Assembly (NCBI RefSeq): GCF_000701905.1
Contig: NZ_JNKC01000007.1
Location: forward strand, 1 to 64,000
DNA from: Proteiniclasticum ruminis DSM 24773
GTDB taxonomy: Bacteria > Bacillota > Clostridia > Clostridiales > Clostridiaceae
Reading direction: 5' to 3'
Length of the DNA: 64,000 bases
Below, in pieces: positions 26,867-35,594 of the stretch. Both the position numbers and the translations under genes were made by a program. The notes under the pieces were generated by a model. The model ran no database searches and was not told the origin of the DNA. It was given only the letters and a program-made list of their open reading frames with translations. Within the stretch, counting starts at the first letter, position 1. Every line of letters starts with the position of its first letter.

Positions 26867-28623
26867 TTCTTTCCCTCCTTTAGACGTCTCACTCTTATGG
26901 TCACTTCCGTACCAACTCCTTCTACACTATGGATGGAGATGGGATCATCAATATCATAATAAAGCCTGATTCTTTCCATTTGTCCATGAAGCCCAAATCC
27001 GGATTTCCCGGTTTTACACTCGCCTTTCAGCACCTCTTCCACTCTTTTCTCACTCATGCCTTTTCCATTGTCGGATACCGCAAAGATAATCTCACCATCT
27101 CGTTCAAAGATGTTGATCCAGATGGTGCCTTTTCCGCTTCGGCTTCTGATCCCATGATGTATCGCATTTTCCACAGGTGGCTGTAGAATGAGCTTCAGCA
27201 CCTTCTCATGGAGAAGATCTTCCTCGACATCGAAAAGCACTTCAATGTTATTGTCATACCGGATATTCAGGATAGTGATATAGCTTTTAATGCTCTCAAT
27301 CTCATCTCGGATGGAGATCAGATCCAGCCCGCTGTTGAGGCTGTTCCGATAAAAACTGCCCAGTGCTTGCGTGATCTTGAAACAGTTCTGATAATCCTCC
27401 ATCAGCGCAAGAGCTGACACTGCATCAAGTGTGTTGTACAGGAAATGAGGATTAATCTGGGCGTTGATGATGTCAAGTTTTCCTTTGGCGATGATCTGCT
27501 CTTCTTCTTTCACTTTGGCAATGAGATTCCGGATGGACAGCGTCATTCCATTGAAAATTCTTTTCAGCTCATTGATTTCATTGGGGTGTTTGTCTATAGC
27601 CATCTCCATGAAATGCCCCTTCTCCACCATCCTCATATGATTCCCCACCTTGGAAAGAGGCTTGAAGATCAGCCGTGTGAGAATCATGGAGCTGATGAAG
27701 ACAAAGAGGATATTGATGACCACAATGATGGCTATGGCTGTGGTGTAATATGGCGCCATGACTTCCAGTTTGTCTGTTTTAAAAGCTCCTACCAGCTGCC
27801 AGTCATTGATGCCCATATCCTGCTTCACAAGTATCGTTCTGTCTCCTTGAAGGTCTACTCGAACATAAGGCTTCTCCTCTTCCTGCATTTTATCCAGTTT
27901 GTTTTTCAGATCTTCCTCATGATTTTTCGGAGGAATGATGTAATTGTTCTTTCCATCCACAATGAAGAAATCATTGTTGGATTCTGCACTGACTTCCTCA
28001 AAGTAAGATTCCAGCGTCCTTGCATCAATGGTGACAAGAAGCGTTGCCAGAGTCTCGTAAGTGTTCATATCTCCAATTTCCCTGATATAGGAGATATAAT
28101 TTGGCTGGTTTCGGTACAGGATGATGCCTTCGCTTTTATGGATGAAAAAGCCGTTGCCCCTGGCTTTTTTGAGATTATGATACCAGAAGGTAGACCGGAT
28201 TTCTCCGGAGTTTACTTTCTCCGGTGCATTTTTATAGGAACTGTATGTATTATGGTACTTGTCAAATATATAGACACCAGAGAGATACTCCCCAGATAGG
28301 ATCATATTCACCAGACTTTTCCGAATACTGCTCAGTATATAGGGATCCATATATATGGAGTCGATGCTTCGAAGAGAGCTCTGGATGTCCTCATCAAAAT
28401 AAATCAAGTCAGAAAACTGTGTAACATTATCAAAAATGATGCTGAGATTGCCCTTCAGGGCATTCACGGTCTGAATACCGGCCTCCCCGACCTCTCTCTC
28501 CGTGTATTTTCTATTTATAAAGGATATAAAGACAAAGGACATGCTGATGGAAATAATAAGAATGGTGATATTCAGTATGATGATTCGTGATTTTATCGTT
28601 AAACTTTTATATAACTCTTTCAT
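26863..28623 (-). CDS. Sensor histidine kinase (YesM family)
   Basis: A 586-residue membrane kinase. A first membrane segment (IIILNITILIISISMSFVFI) and a second near residue 300 bracket an extracellular sensing domain of about 250 residues. A HAMP linker follows, then the His_kinase motif INPHFLYNTLDAVSALAL with the phosphoaccepting His near residue 392, and an ATPase domain (VENAIHHGI; SDNGKGM; GFGLHGQMERI). The start at MKELYKSL follows AGGAGGATTCT. It is co-translated with the YesN-type regulator. Its own promoter likely uses TGATATACT at 28665-28673, back-to-back with the phosphorylase promoter. Confidence 0.93.
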   Translation of the reverse strand: MKELYKSLTIKSRIIILNITILIISISMSFVFISFINRKYTEREVGEAGIQTVNALKGNLSIIFDNVTQFSDLIYFDEDIQSSLRSIDSIYMDPYILSSIRKSLVNMILSGEYLSGVYIFDKYHNTYSSYKNAPEKVNSGEIRSTFWYHNLKKARGNGFFIHKSEGIILYRNQPNYISYIREIGDMNTYETLATLLVTIDARTLESYFEEVSAESNNDFFIVDGKNNYIIPPKNHEEDLKNKLDKMQEEEKPYVRVDLQGDRTILVKQDMGINDWQLVGAFKTDKLEVMAPYYTTAIAIIVVINILFVFISSMILTRLIFKPLSKVGNHMRMVEKGHFMEMAIDKHPNEINELKRIFNGMTLSIRNLIAKVKEEEQIIAKGKLDIINAQINPHFLYNTLDAVSALALMEDYQNCFKITQALGSFYRNSLNSGLDLISIRDEIESIKSYITILNIRYDNNIEVLFDVEEDLLHEKVLKLILQPPVENAIHHGIRSRSGKGTIWINIFERDGEIIFAVSDNGKGMSEKRVEEVLKGECKTGKSGFGLHGQMERIRLYYDIDDPISIHSVEGVGTEVTIRVRRLKEGKK

Positions 28624-28698
28624 AGAATCCTCCTGGACATAACAATTTGACTCTGCCTCTCCAAAGTATATCATTTGATCCCACCATAAACTTAGAGA

Positions 28699-28798
28699 AA
28701 AAGGTTTACATTTGCAAGATTTCCAAAGAAGAAGGTAAAAATTTTTACCTATCCAGCAAAATTAATAAATTTTTTCTACTTCTTTCCTTTGTTATACT
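28699..28798 (+). promoter_or_regulatory. Activator-type promoter of the phosphorylase-cupin unit
   Basis: From upstream: AAAAGGTTTACAT (28699-28711), the perfect 18-bp palindrome AGGTAAAAATTTTTACCT (28733-28750), a 19-bp gap containing GCAAAATTAATAAA, a poor -35 TTTTTT (28770-28775), 17 bp, and TATACT (28793-28798). The AGGT starts are 31 bp apart, three helical turns, versus 11 bp (one turn) at the ABC promoter. Spacing from palindrome to -35 is the same 19 bp in both. Confidence 0.75.
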
Positions 28799-28849
28799 TG
28801 GAGCAAAATAGGGCATCCTATATCAAAAATACAGGAGGTATTTATAAAT

Positions 28850-31531
28850 ATGATTCGCTATCTTAATGATCATGATGAAAGTTTCCGACTGGAACATCCT
28901 GAATGGACTTCAGGCCTCTATTTTCCATTGGCCAATGAGCACGGGGTGATGAGCTCTATTTCTCCGAATCTCTCCGGGGATCTCAAAATCTCACAGAATG
29001 CATTTCTCCTTCCTCCAGTGAGCATTGAGAACCTGCATAATGACAAATCCTCCAGGAATATCTGGGTAAAAGTCAATGGAGAGATTCTTTGGTCTGCCAC
29101 AGGAAAATCCTCTTCCCAGGAAGCTCAGCTTTTCACAGACAAAAAAGAGACAACGGTTCTGGAAGCAGGGTTCATGCACCAGAAAACCGAAAGGACCTCC
29201 AGCTTTGGACTGAAAGCAGAAATCACATCTTATGTGCCTTCTGAGGATGTGCTTGTGGAAGTGACAGGCGTTACATTGACAAATACTTCTTCTGAAGCCA
29301 TGGATGTTGAAGTGTTCTCCGCGACCCCTATTTATGGAAGATCTGCTGACAATATAAGAGATCACCGTCACGTGACAGCATTGCTTCATCGTGTTCACAC
29401 AGAGAAGTTTGGTGTTTCTGTATGTCCAACCATGAGCTTTGATGAGCGTGGCCATCAGAAAAACACAGTGTCTTACGGTGCTTACGGCGCCATGGATGGC
29501 GAAGCCCCCTTGGGATTTGTCACCACCATCAAGGATTTCATCGGAGAAGGCGGAAGTCTTGAGAATCCCAGATATTTTACAAAGCCTACACCTCTTGCCA
29601 AGGAAGGAGAAACCTCTGAAGGATTCGAAGCGCTGGGGGGGCTGCAGTTTGGAAAACGGACCCTTCTACCTGGTGAAAGCGCGTTCTATTCTTTCCTCCT
29701 GACTTTCAAAGATGAAATGGACTCCAGTGAGGACTCTGTTCTGGCCTATCTTGAGAAAGCTCAGTTCGAGAATGGACTGGAGAAAACCATCAAGTACTGG
29801 CGTGAAAAGGTGAATATCCAGGTGAACACCTCCAGTTCAAGCTTCAACCAGTGGATGCGCTGGGTGGCTTTTCAGCCGTTCCTCCGAAGGATCTACGGCT
29901 GCTCCTTCCTGCCTCATCATGATTACGGTAAAGGTGGACGGGGCTGGCGTGATTTATGGCAAGACTGCCTGGCTCTTCTCATCATGGAGCCATCCAAAGT
30001 CCGGGAAATGCTACTTCAAAACTTTGCCGGTGTCCGGATAGATGGCACCAATGCTACCATCATCGGTATGAATCCTGGGGAATTTGTGGCAGACAGAAAC
30101 AACATCACCCGTGTCTGGATGGACCATGCCATGTGGCCATTTCTCACCACCCATCTCTACATTCAGCAGACAGGGGATCTCAAACTTCTCCAAGAGGAAA
30201 CCACATACTTCAGTGATCCTCAGATCCATCGGGGAGAGAAGAAAGATCCTGCCTGGAAACAAGAGCACAAAAACCTGCTCATGGATGCTCAGGAGAAACC
30301 CTACAAAGGCACAGTTCTAGAGCATATTCTGGTGGAGCATCTCACAGCAGTGCATGATGTAGGTGCCCATGGTCATCTGAAAATCCATGGTGCAGACTGG
30401 AATGATGCTCTGGATATGGCAGACAAAAACGGTGAAAGTGTTGCTTTCACCGCAATGTATGCGAAGAATCTCGAAGATATCGCAGATCTTCTTATGGAAC
30501 TGAAAAAGGAAGGCTACAACGCAGTGGATCTCACCAGCCAACTTCAGGTGCTTCTTCAGACCTCCACATCTGATTTCTCCTCCATAGAGAAAAAGAAAGA
30601 AAGACTTACCATGTATTTGAATACGCCTTTCACTGGAGAGAGAAAATCCTATTTTCTGGAGGAAATCATTGGATCCTTAAGAACCAAGGCGGCATTCATG
30701 AAAGAATGGATCCGGTCGAATGAATGGCTCGAAACAGAGGATGGCCATGGCTTCTTTAACGGTTACTATGACAATCATAAAAGACGCGTGGAAGGATCCT
30801 TCTCTGGAGGTCTTCGCATGATGCTCACCAGCCAGGTATTTTCTGTAATGTCCTCCACCGCAGAGGAGTCTCAGCTGAAAAAGATTGTAAGAGCCTGTGA
30901 TGCGCATCTCTATGACCCGAAGATTGGCGGGTATAAACTGAACACCAATTTCCATGAAGTGAAGATGGACCTTGGCAGAATGTTCGGCTTTGCCTATGGC
31001 CACAAAGAAAACGGTGCTGTATTCTCCCATATGACCGTGATGTACGGTTATGCGCTCTATTTAAGAGGCCTGGCAAAAGAAGGCTACAGAGCACTGAATA
31101 CTCTTTTTGCACACTGTGCGGATTTCGAGAACAGTAAAATCTATCCCGGAATCCCGGAATATGTCGATCCGGAAGGAAGAGGCATGTACCATTACCTCAC
31201 AGGCTCCGCCAGCTGGATGCTTCTTTCTGTGGTCACGCAAATGTTTGGTGTAAGAGGCAGACTGGGCAATCTTTATTTCCATCCGCAGCTGGTTTCAGAG
31301 CAGTTTGACGCGGAAGGAAATGCATCCATTCTATTGCCGTTTTCCGGAAGGTCCTTTAAAATAATCTATAGGAATGATAAGAAATTATCTCCTGATGTTT
31401 ATAAAGTGAAAGAAATTTTACTGAACGGAAAAAACTATGCGTTCTATGAAGAAACACCACAAATAAGAAAGGAAGATCTGCTGGAACTTTCTGAAGACGC
31501 CCTTCACGAAATTACCCTGATTCTGGACTGA
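28850..31531 (+). CDS. GH94-type glycoside phosphorylase
   Basis: An 893-residue cytoplasmic inverting phosphorylase of the cellobiose/laminaribiose phosphorylase superfamily. The N-terminal beta-sandwich (residues about 1-290) is followed by the helical barrel with DYGKGGRGWRDLWQDCLALL, a hinge, HGHLKIHGADWNDALDMA (catalytic acid candidate D519) and a beta C-terminal domain. Length and the GRGWRDLWQD rim resemble laminaribiose-type GH94 enzymes more than 810-residue cellobiose phosphorylases, but the linkage is not provable here. AGGAGG stands before the ATG. It is divergent from the kinase and has its own copy of the locus operator. Confidence 0.82.
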   Translation: MIRYLNDHDESFRLEHPEWTSGLYFPLANEHGVMSSISPNLSGDLKISQNAFLLPPVSIENLHNDKSSRNIWVKVNGEILWSATGKSSSQEAQLFTDKKETTVLEAGFMHQKTERTSSFGLKAEITSYVPSEDVLVEVTGVTLTNTSSEAMDVEVFSATPIYGRSADNIRDHRHVTALLHRVHTEKFGVSVCPTMSFDERGHQKNTVSYGAYGAMDGEAPLGFVTTIKDFIGEGGSLENPRYFTKPTPLAKEGETSEGFEALGGLQFGKRTLLPGESAFYSFLLTFKDEMDSSEDSVLAYLEKAQFENGLEKTIKYWREKVNIQVNTSSSSFNQWMRWVAFQPFLRRIYGCSFLPHHDYGKGGRGWRDLWQDCLALLIMEPSKVREMLLQNFAGVRIDGTNATIIGMNPGEFVADRNNITRVWMDHAMWPFLTTHLYIQQTGDLKLLQEETTYFSDPQIHRGEKKDPAWKQEHKNLLMDAQEKPYKGTVLEHILVEHLTAVHDVGAHGHLKIHGADWNDALDMADKNGESVAFTAMYAKNLEDIADLLMELKKEGYNAVDLTSQLQVLLQTSTSDFSSIEKKKERLTMYLNTPFTGERKSYFLEEIIGSLRTKAAFMKEWIRSNEWLETEDGHGFFNGYYDNHKRRVEGSFSGGLRMMLTSQVFSVMSSTAEESQLKKIVRACDAHLYDPKIGGYKLNTNFHEVKMDLGRMFGFAYGHKENGAVFSHMTVMYGYALYLRGLAKEGYRALNTLFAHCADFENSKIYPGIPEYVDPEGRGMYHYLTGSASWMLLSVVTQMFGVRGRLGNLYFHPQLVSEQFDAEGNASILLPFSGRSFKIIYRNDKKLSPDVYKVKEILLNGKNYAFYEETPQIRKEDLLELSEDALHEITLILD

Positions 31532-31551
31532 TCAGCAAACGGAGGTTATAT

Positions 31552-31959
31552 GTGATGAAAGATATTGAAATTGTTCCTTTTCCCGCTTCTGGATACCATC
31601 CTCTTGTAGATTTTGAATCCTGGAGGGTTGCGGTCTTAAGGCCCTGTGAAGATCTGCTGCCGGAAAACCTCAACCACTTGCAGAAGCACCTTTATACCGA
31701 TGAAGTGTTTGTACTGCTGAGTGGCAAATGCGCCCTGTACACTGCAGGTTGCGAAGAAATCCCCGGTGCTATCGTAAAGACCGAGATGAGACTGCATGAG
31801 GTCTATAATGTGAAGAAGGGAGTATGGCATACCCATACGCTCTGCGAGGACGCAGAAGTCCTCATCATCGAGAACCAGGATACTGGAGAGGAGAACTCTC
31901 CAAAATTCTCATTGACCGAGCAGATGCATCAGAGAATTCTCGAACTGGAGAAACCATAA
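31552..31959 (+). CDS. Cupin-fold protein downstream of the phosphorylase
   Basis: A 135-residue single-domain cupin. HLYTDEVFVLLSGKCALYTA and VWHTHTLCEDAEVLIIEN supply the two cupin motifs with candidate metal ligands (His, Glu and later His). It begins 20 bases after the phosphorylase stop with GGAGG upstream, so it belongs to the same transcript, and it ends two bases before a strong terminator. A role in sugar handling, perhaps isomerase or mutarotase-like, is only suggested by context. Confidence 0.75.
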   Translation: MMKDIEIVPFPASGYHPLVDFESWRVAVLRPCEDLLPENLNHLQKHLYTDEVFVLLSGKCALYTAGCEEIPGAIVKTEMRLHEVYNVKKGVWHTHTLCEDAEVLIIENQDTGEENSPKFSLTEQMHQRILELEKP

Positions 31960-31960
31960 A

Positions 31961-32012
31961 AAAGGAGTTTTGGATTCCCATGGCAATCATGGGTTCCAAA
32001 ACTCCTTTTCTT
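31961..32012. terminator. Bidirectional terminator
   Basis: Perfect 14-bp arms AAAGGAGTTTTGGA / TCCAAAACTCCTTT with an inner CCCATG/CATGGG stem. T-rich tails occur on both strands, serving the cupin gene and the convergent lipoprotein gene. Confidence 0.9.
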
Positions 32013-32021
32013 TTACGTTTC

Positions 32022-32675
32022 TTATCTCATAATGGTATCAGATAGATTCGGCACGTGGTCAAATTCAATTTTCTCACCATCTAATGTGAAATGAACACCG
32101 TCCACCCAAATTCCACCATATTCTCTTTGGAGGAATGTTTCAGATAATGCTGTTTCTGTCATATTCCCACCAGTAGAACCCTGGAAGTAATCATAAATCC
32201 AGCTCTTGGCACCCACTTCTCCGGACCCTTCAATAAGGTCCACATAAAGGATGTTTTTTCCATCCTCTTCCTTGATTTCCAGAGCCTTCATGGTCAGGCC
32301 GCCAAAGACTTCCTCTCCAAGCTTATCCGCGAGCATCTGCATTTTGTTTAAAAGAGGTTCATCCGTCTTCACGACAATACTGATTACTTGAGTCATGGTA
32401 CCGTCTTCTTCAGCACCAAAAACTGGGAGCTCCTCTTCCTCTTCTTCAATTAGTTCTCCAGAACCGGAAGCTTTCAACTCTTCAATCTCCACTTTCAGTG
32501 CTTCGTTCTCTTCCTTCAACGCTGCATTGTCTGCTTCCAGAGAAACAATCTTCTCCTCCAGCTGCTTCACTGTATCCTCATTCACTCCAGCAGATCCATT
32601 TTCTTTATTGCTACATGCAGCCAATAGTGTCAAGGACATCAAGATGGCAACAATCTTCAGCATATTCTTTTTCAT
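32022..32675 (-). CDS. Lipoprotein with coiled coil and GerMN-like domain
   Basis: A 217-residue lipoprotein: signal peptide ending LLAAC (C21), a heptad-patterned coiled coil of about 35 residues (VKQLEEKIVSLEADNAALKE), an acidic linker with a run of Glu, and a C-terminal domain of about 120 residues whose layout (LADKLGEEVFGGLTMKALEI; ILYVDLIEGSG) resembles GerMN domains of spore and lipoproteins. The GerMN assignment is tentative. The start has GGGAGGATTACTT upstream. A TGTTATAAT extended -10 lies at 32717-32725. It is convergent with the cupin gene. Confidence 0.7.
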   Translation of the reverse strand: MKKNMLKIVAILMSLTLLAACSNKENGSAGVNEDTVKQLEEKIVSLEADNAALKEENEALKVEIEELKASGSGELIEEEEEELPVFGAEEDGTMTQVISIVVKTDEPLLNKMQMLADKLGEEVFGGLTMKALEIKEEDGKNILYVDLIEGSGEVGAKSWIYDYFQGSTGGNMTETALSETFLQREYGGIWVDGVHFTLDGEKIEFDHVPNLSDTIMR

Positions 32676-32758
32676 AAGTAATCCTCCCTCTCGTCTCAAA
32701 TTGTCTCTGTACCTATATTATAACAAAATTCCATCTATAGATATGACAATTTGTTTAA

Positions 32759-32860
32759 TTCACAATTCACGAATGTACTAAAGCACCCGTGGACTGCCCC
32801 TATTATGAGGATGATGCAGTCTTGCCTGATTTCCTTAAAGAAAACTTAGGTTTCCTATGA
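32759..32860 (+). pseudogene. Coding-like fragment before lgt, possible decayed gene
   Basis: A 33-codon open stretch without start codon ends TGA at 32858-32860. Its translation has an ordinary protein-like composition (ECTKAPVDCPYYEDDAVLPD then a DFLKENLGF-type tail). It could be the last piece of a lost gene. The stop overlaps the TGATATAAT promoter of lgt. Chance is a real alternative. Confidence 0.2.
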
Positions 32861-32866
32861 TATAAT
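32858..32866 (+). promoter_or_regulatory. Extended -10 promoter of lgt
   Basis: TGATATAAT (TGn plus consensus -10) lies 33 bases before the lgt ATG. No good -35 exists 16-18 bp upstream, which fits an extended -10 promoter. Confidence 0.6.
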
Positions 32867-32899
32867 GGAACAAAATTTAAAATGAAAGAGGTACCTATT

Positions 32900-33682
32900 A
32901 TGGATCCAGTTGCATTCAGATTATTTGGTACACCGATCATGTGGTACGGTGTGCTCATTACCATAGGCGTTCTTGTCGCCTTCGTTGTCGTTTACTTTAA
33001 TGCCAAAAGAAGTGCCGGAAAAGTCAGCTTTGATGATGTGACAGATGCTTTTCTCTATGCGTTCCCCTTAGCCCTTATCGGAGCCAGAGTCTATTATGTC
33101 ATCTTTGAGCTGGACCAGTATGACACCTTTATGGAAATGCTGGACTTCCGAAGTGGTGGCCTTGCCATTCACGGAGGGCTCATCGGAGCAGCCATAGGTG
33201 TGTTCATTTATAAGCTCATCAAAAAGAAGAACATGGCACAAATACTCGATATGGCCGATGCGGCAGCGCCTGCCATCATTCTCGCCCAAGCCATTGGCAG
33301 ATGGGGAAACTTCATGAACCAGGAAGCCCATGGTGGTCCTGTGACAGAAGCGTTTATTTCGAAGTTCCCGGAGTTTATCCAAAATGGTATGCTCATTAAC
33401 GGCACCTATTATCACCCCACATTCCTCTATGAATCCATCTGGAATGTGCTGGTTTTTATCGTACTGATGATCTGGTTCGGTAAGAAGAAAGAAAAGGAGC
33501 ACGGCATCATTCTCTATGCCTATATGATCCTTTACTCCATCGGCCGTTTCTATATTGAAGGCTTAAGAACAGACAGCCTGATGTTTCTCGGCATGAGACA
33601 GGCGCAGCTCATTTCTCTGGTGGCCATCTTCTTTGGTGTCATCATGATCTATGTCACCAAGAAGCGGGCAAGAAACGCATAA
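32900..33682 (+). CDS. lgt: Prolipoprotein diacylglyceryl transferase
   Basis: Integral membrane enzyme that moves diacylglycerol from phosphatidylglycerol to the lipobox cysteine of prolipoproteins. It has 260 residues and about seven membrane segments, with the family signatures LAIHGGLIGAAIG (essential His) and AIGRWGNFMNQEAHGG, and the later GRFYIEGLRTDSL. I start at MDPVAFRLFG, 8 bases after GAGG; six upstream codons of the ORF are unsupported. It sits between several lipoprotein genes, which are substrates of the enzyme, and ends at a terminator. Confidence 0.97.
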   Translation: MDPVAFRLFGTPIMWYGVLITIGVLVAFVVVYFNAKRSAGKVSFDDVTDAFLYAFPLALIGARVYYVIFELDQYDTFMEMLDFRSGGLAIHGGLIGAAIGVFIYKLIKKKNMAQILDMADAAAPAIILAQAIGRWGNFMNQEAHGGPVTEAFISKFPEFIQNGMLINGTYYHPTFLYESIWNVLVFIVLMIWFGKKKEKEHGIILYAYMILYSIGRFYIEGLRTDSLMFLGMRQAQLISLVAIFFGVIMIYVTKKRARNA

Positions 33683-33696
33683 CTCTTGACATCAGT

Positions 33697-33728
33697 GGAT
33701 CCGGAATCTTCCGGGTCCTTTTTGTTTT
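33697..33728 (+). terminator. lgt terminator
   Basis: GGATCCGGAA / TTCCGGGTCC stem (one T-G pair) followed by CTTTTTGTTTTC, 15 bases after the lgt stop. Confidence 0.85.
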
Positions 33729-33840
33729 CTTAGGATTTATTTTCACAATATTCAGATTTATATTCTGGTTATTTCACAAGAAGGTGCTACACTGAAGGCA
33801 GGAGGACTCCTTAAAAATAATATGAGAAGAAGGGTTTGGA

Positions 33841-35577
33841 ATGAGATTCAGAAAATTATGGAAAGCCGCTCTCTTCCTTTGTTTCTCTGTGATTCTCTTC
33901 AGCTGCGGCACCTCTCAAAAAAGCACTGTCCTTTCCGGAAATACCAGTGGCAATCTAGCGAACGGCGGCATTCTGGTTGGTGATGGAGATACCATCTACT
34001 TCAATCATTTCGGTGACCAAAACAAGCTCTACAAGATGGATCAGAGCGGTGATGGCCTCATCCCTGTGAGTGATGAAATTGCTTATTCTCTTAACATTTC
34101 CGGAGACCTATTGTACTTTCTCAGCGGAACTGAAAATAATGCCATTGTGAAGATGAAGAAAGACGGAAGTGAGCGCTCAGTGCTCTCAAATGAGAAGGCA
34201 TTGAGTCTCCAGTGCAGCGGCGACTTCCTTTATTTCATTTCCATGGGCGAAGAGACCAATCCAGATAAAACTTTTACACTCCATCGAATGAATAAAAGTG
34301 GTGAAGAGGTGACCAGAATTCTTGATGACAAAATCCAGCAGTTTTTTGTTTCCGAAAATAGACTCTATTACATCCGCCAGGAGGACCGTAGTCTCTATGT
34401 TTCAGATCAAGATGGTAAAGATCCTGTGAAGCTTCATGATGGATCGGTCATAAATTTTATTCTCTATGAGGATAAAATTTACTTTGTGGATGGGGCAGAG
34501 GATAAAAATCAGCTCTTTGTTATGGATCGGGACGGAAAGGATCTGAAACGCCTAACGGAGGAAAAGCTCTCTTCCTTCCACATCTCCAATGAGGTCATCT
34601 ACTATGGCAATACCACCGAAAAGGCTTCTATGCTGGAGCTGAAAAAAATGAGCTTGGATGGCAGCAGTAAAGAAGTCCTGGAAGAAATACCGGTGATTTC
34701 CATACTGTCCCATGATTCATGGCTTTGTCTTCTTTCCATGGATTTCAGTTCTTTCTCCATCAAAGAGACTCTGAGAGATACCGAGACTGAGAAAGAGATG
34801 GTCTTTGAATATGTCAATCCTCCAGCTGAATCTGCTTTGGCAGTCTATGACGCAGGAGCGGAGGTCACAGTGGATCAGCTTAAAGTAAAGGTGCAAGATG
34901 TGTATGTCACCAATATCCTCAAAAATGAGGATCCAAATTATGAATCCACCATATTTGATTCTGTGACCGATGGCGCCTTCGTCTTTCTCACGATAAACGC
35001 GGAAAATCTTGGGGAGGAACCTCTGGAGCTCTATGAGACTTTGGGACATATTCTGGACATCAATGAAGCATATCCTTCCATTTACTGGTATACTTTTTAT
35101 GAGGTGGAGGAAGAGCTTCTAAGTGGTGAAAAGAAGTATGCAATGCCTGAAAGTTTTCTTCAGTCTATGGTCCTGCAGCCCAAAGAATCCAAAACACTTC
35201 AGCTCTATGCAGAGCTTTACGACGTAGGAAATCCAATTTATCTTTATATCAAAGACCCCGTAAATCCTAACAGCATCCATGCCCTTGAAGTGAACCTACC
35301 AGAGTATGTGCGGGTCCACAGCTTTGAGTCCGCATTGAAGCTCATGGAAGAAACCTTCCCTGGAAATGAGATCATACTGCAGAACGGAATCGGATTCTTA
35401 AAACCTGGTACGGAAGAAGAAGCCATGTTCTATGCTTTTGAAGTAAGAAACAAAGAACTCTCTTCTCCAGAATACTACTTTGTGGAGAGAGACACAGGGG
35501 AAATCTACATTGGGGAACCAGATCCTTCTTTCCCTGATTTCACAGCAGTACCAAAGGAGCTTTGGCAAAAACCATAA
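33841..35577 (+). CDS. Lipoprotein with DUF5050-type beta-propeller
   Basis: A 578-residue surface lipoprotein: signal peptide ending VILFSC (C22), then a propeller of DUF5050-like repeats, each with the pattern DxIYFxxxxDxxxLYKMDxxG (for example near residues 55-75, 103-125, 190-215 and 220-245). From about 330 to 480 a beta-rich domain resembles DUF4352/telokin-like folds (VTVDQLKVKVQDVYVTN). The last 80 residues are a YcdB/PepSY-like segment. It probably binds a cell-wall or extracellular ligand; function is unknown. A weak GAAGGG site precedes the ATG. The next gene overlaps or follows within 17 bases. Confidence 0.75.
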   Translation: MRFRKLWKAALFLCFSVILFSCGTSQKSTVLSGNTSGNLANGGILVGDGDTIYFNHFGDQNKLYKMDQSGDGLIPVSDEIAYSLNISGDLLYFLSGTENNAIVKMKKDGSERSVLSNEKALSLQCSGDFLYFISMGEETNPDKTFTLHRMNKSGEEVTRILDDKIQQFFVSENRLYYIRQEDRSLYVSDQDGKDPVKLHDGSVINFILYEDKIYFVDGAEDKNQLFVMDRDGKDLKRLTEEKLSSFHISNEVIYYGNTTEKASMLELKKMSLDGSSKEVLEEIPVISILSHDSWLCLLSMDFSSFSIKETLRDTETEKEMVFEYVNPPAESALAVYDAGAEVTVDQLKVKVQDVYVTNILKNEDPNYESTIFDSVTDGAFVFLTINAENLGEEPLELYETLGHILDINEAYPSIYWYTFYEVEEELLSGEKKYAMPESFLQSMVLQPKESKTLQLYAELYDVGNPIYLYIKDPVNPNSIHALEVNLPEYVRVHSFESALKLMEETFPGNEIILQNGIGFLKPGTEEEAMFYAFEVRNKELSSPEYYFVERDTGEIYIGEPDPSFPDFTAVPKELWQKP

Positions 35578-35594
35578 GGTGGTGGCAAATTTTC

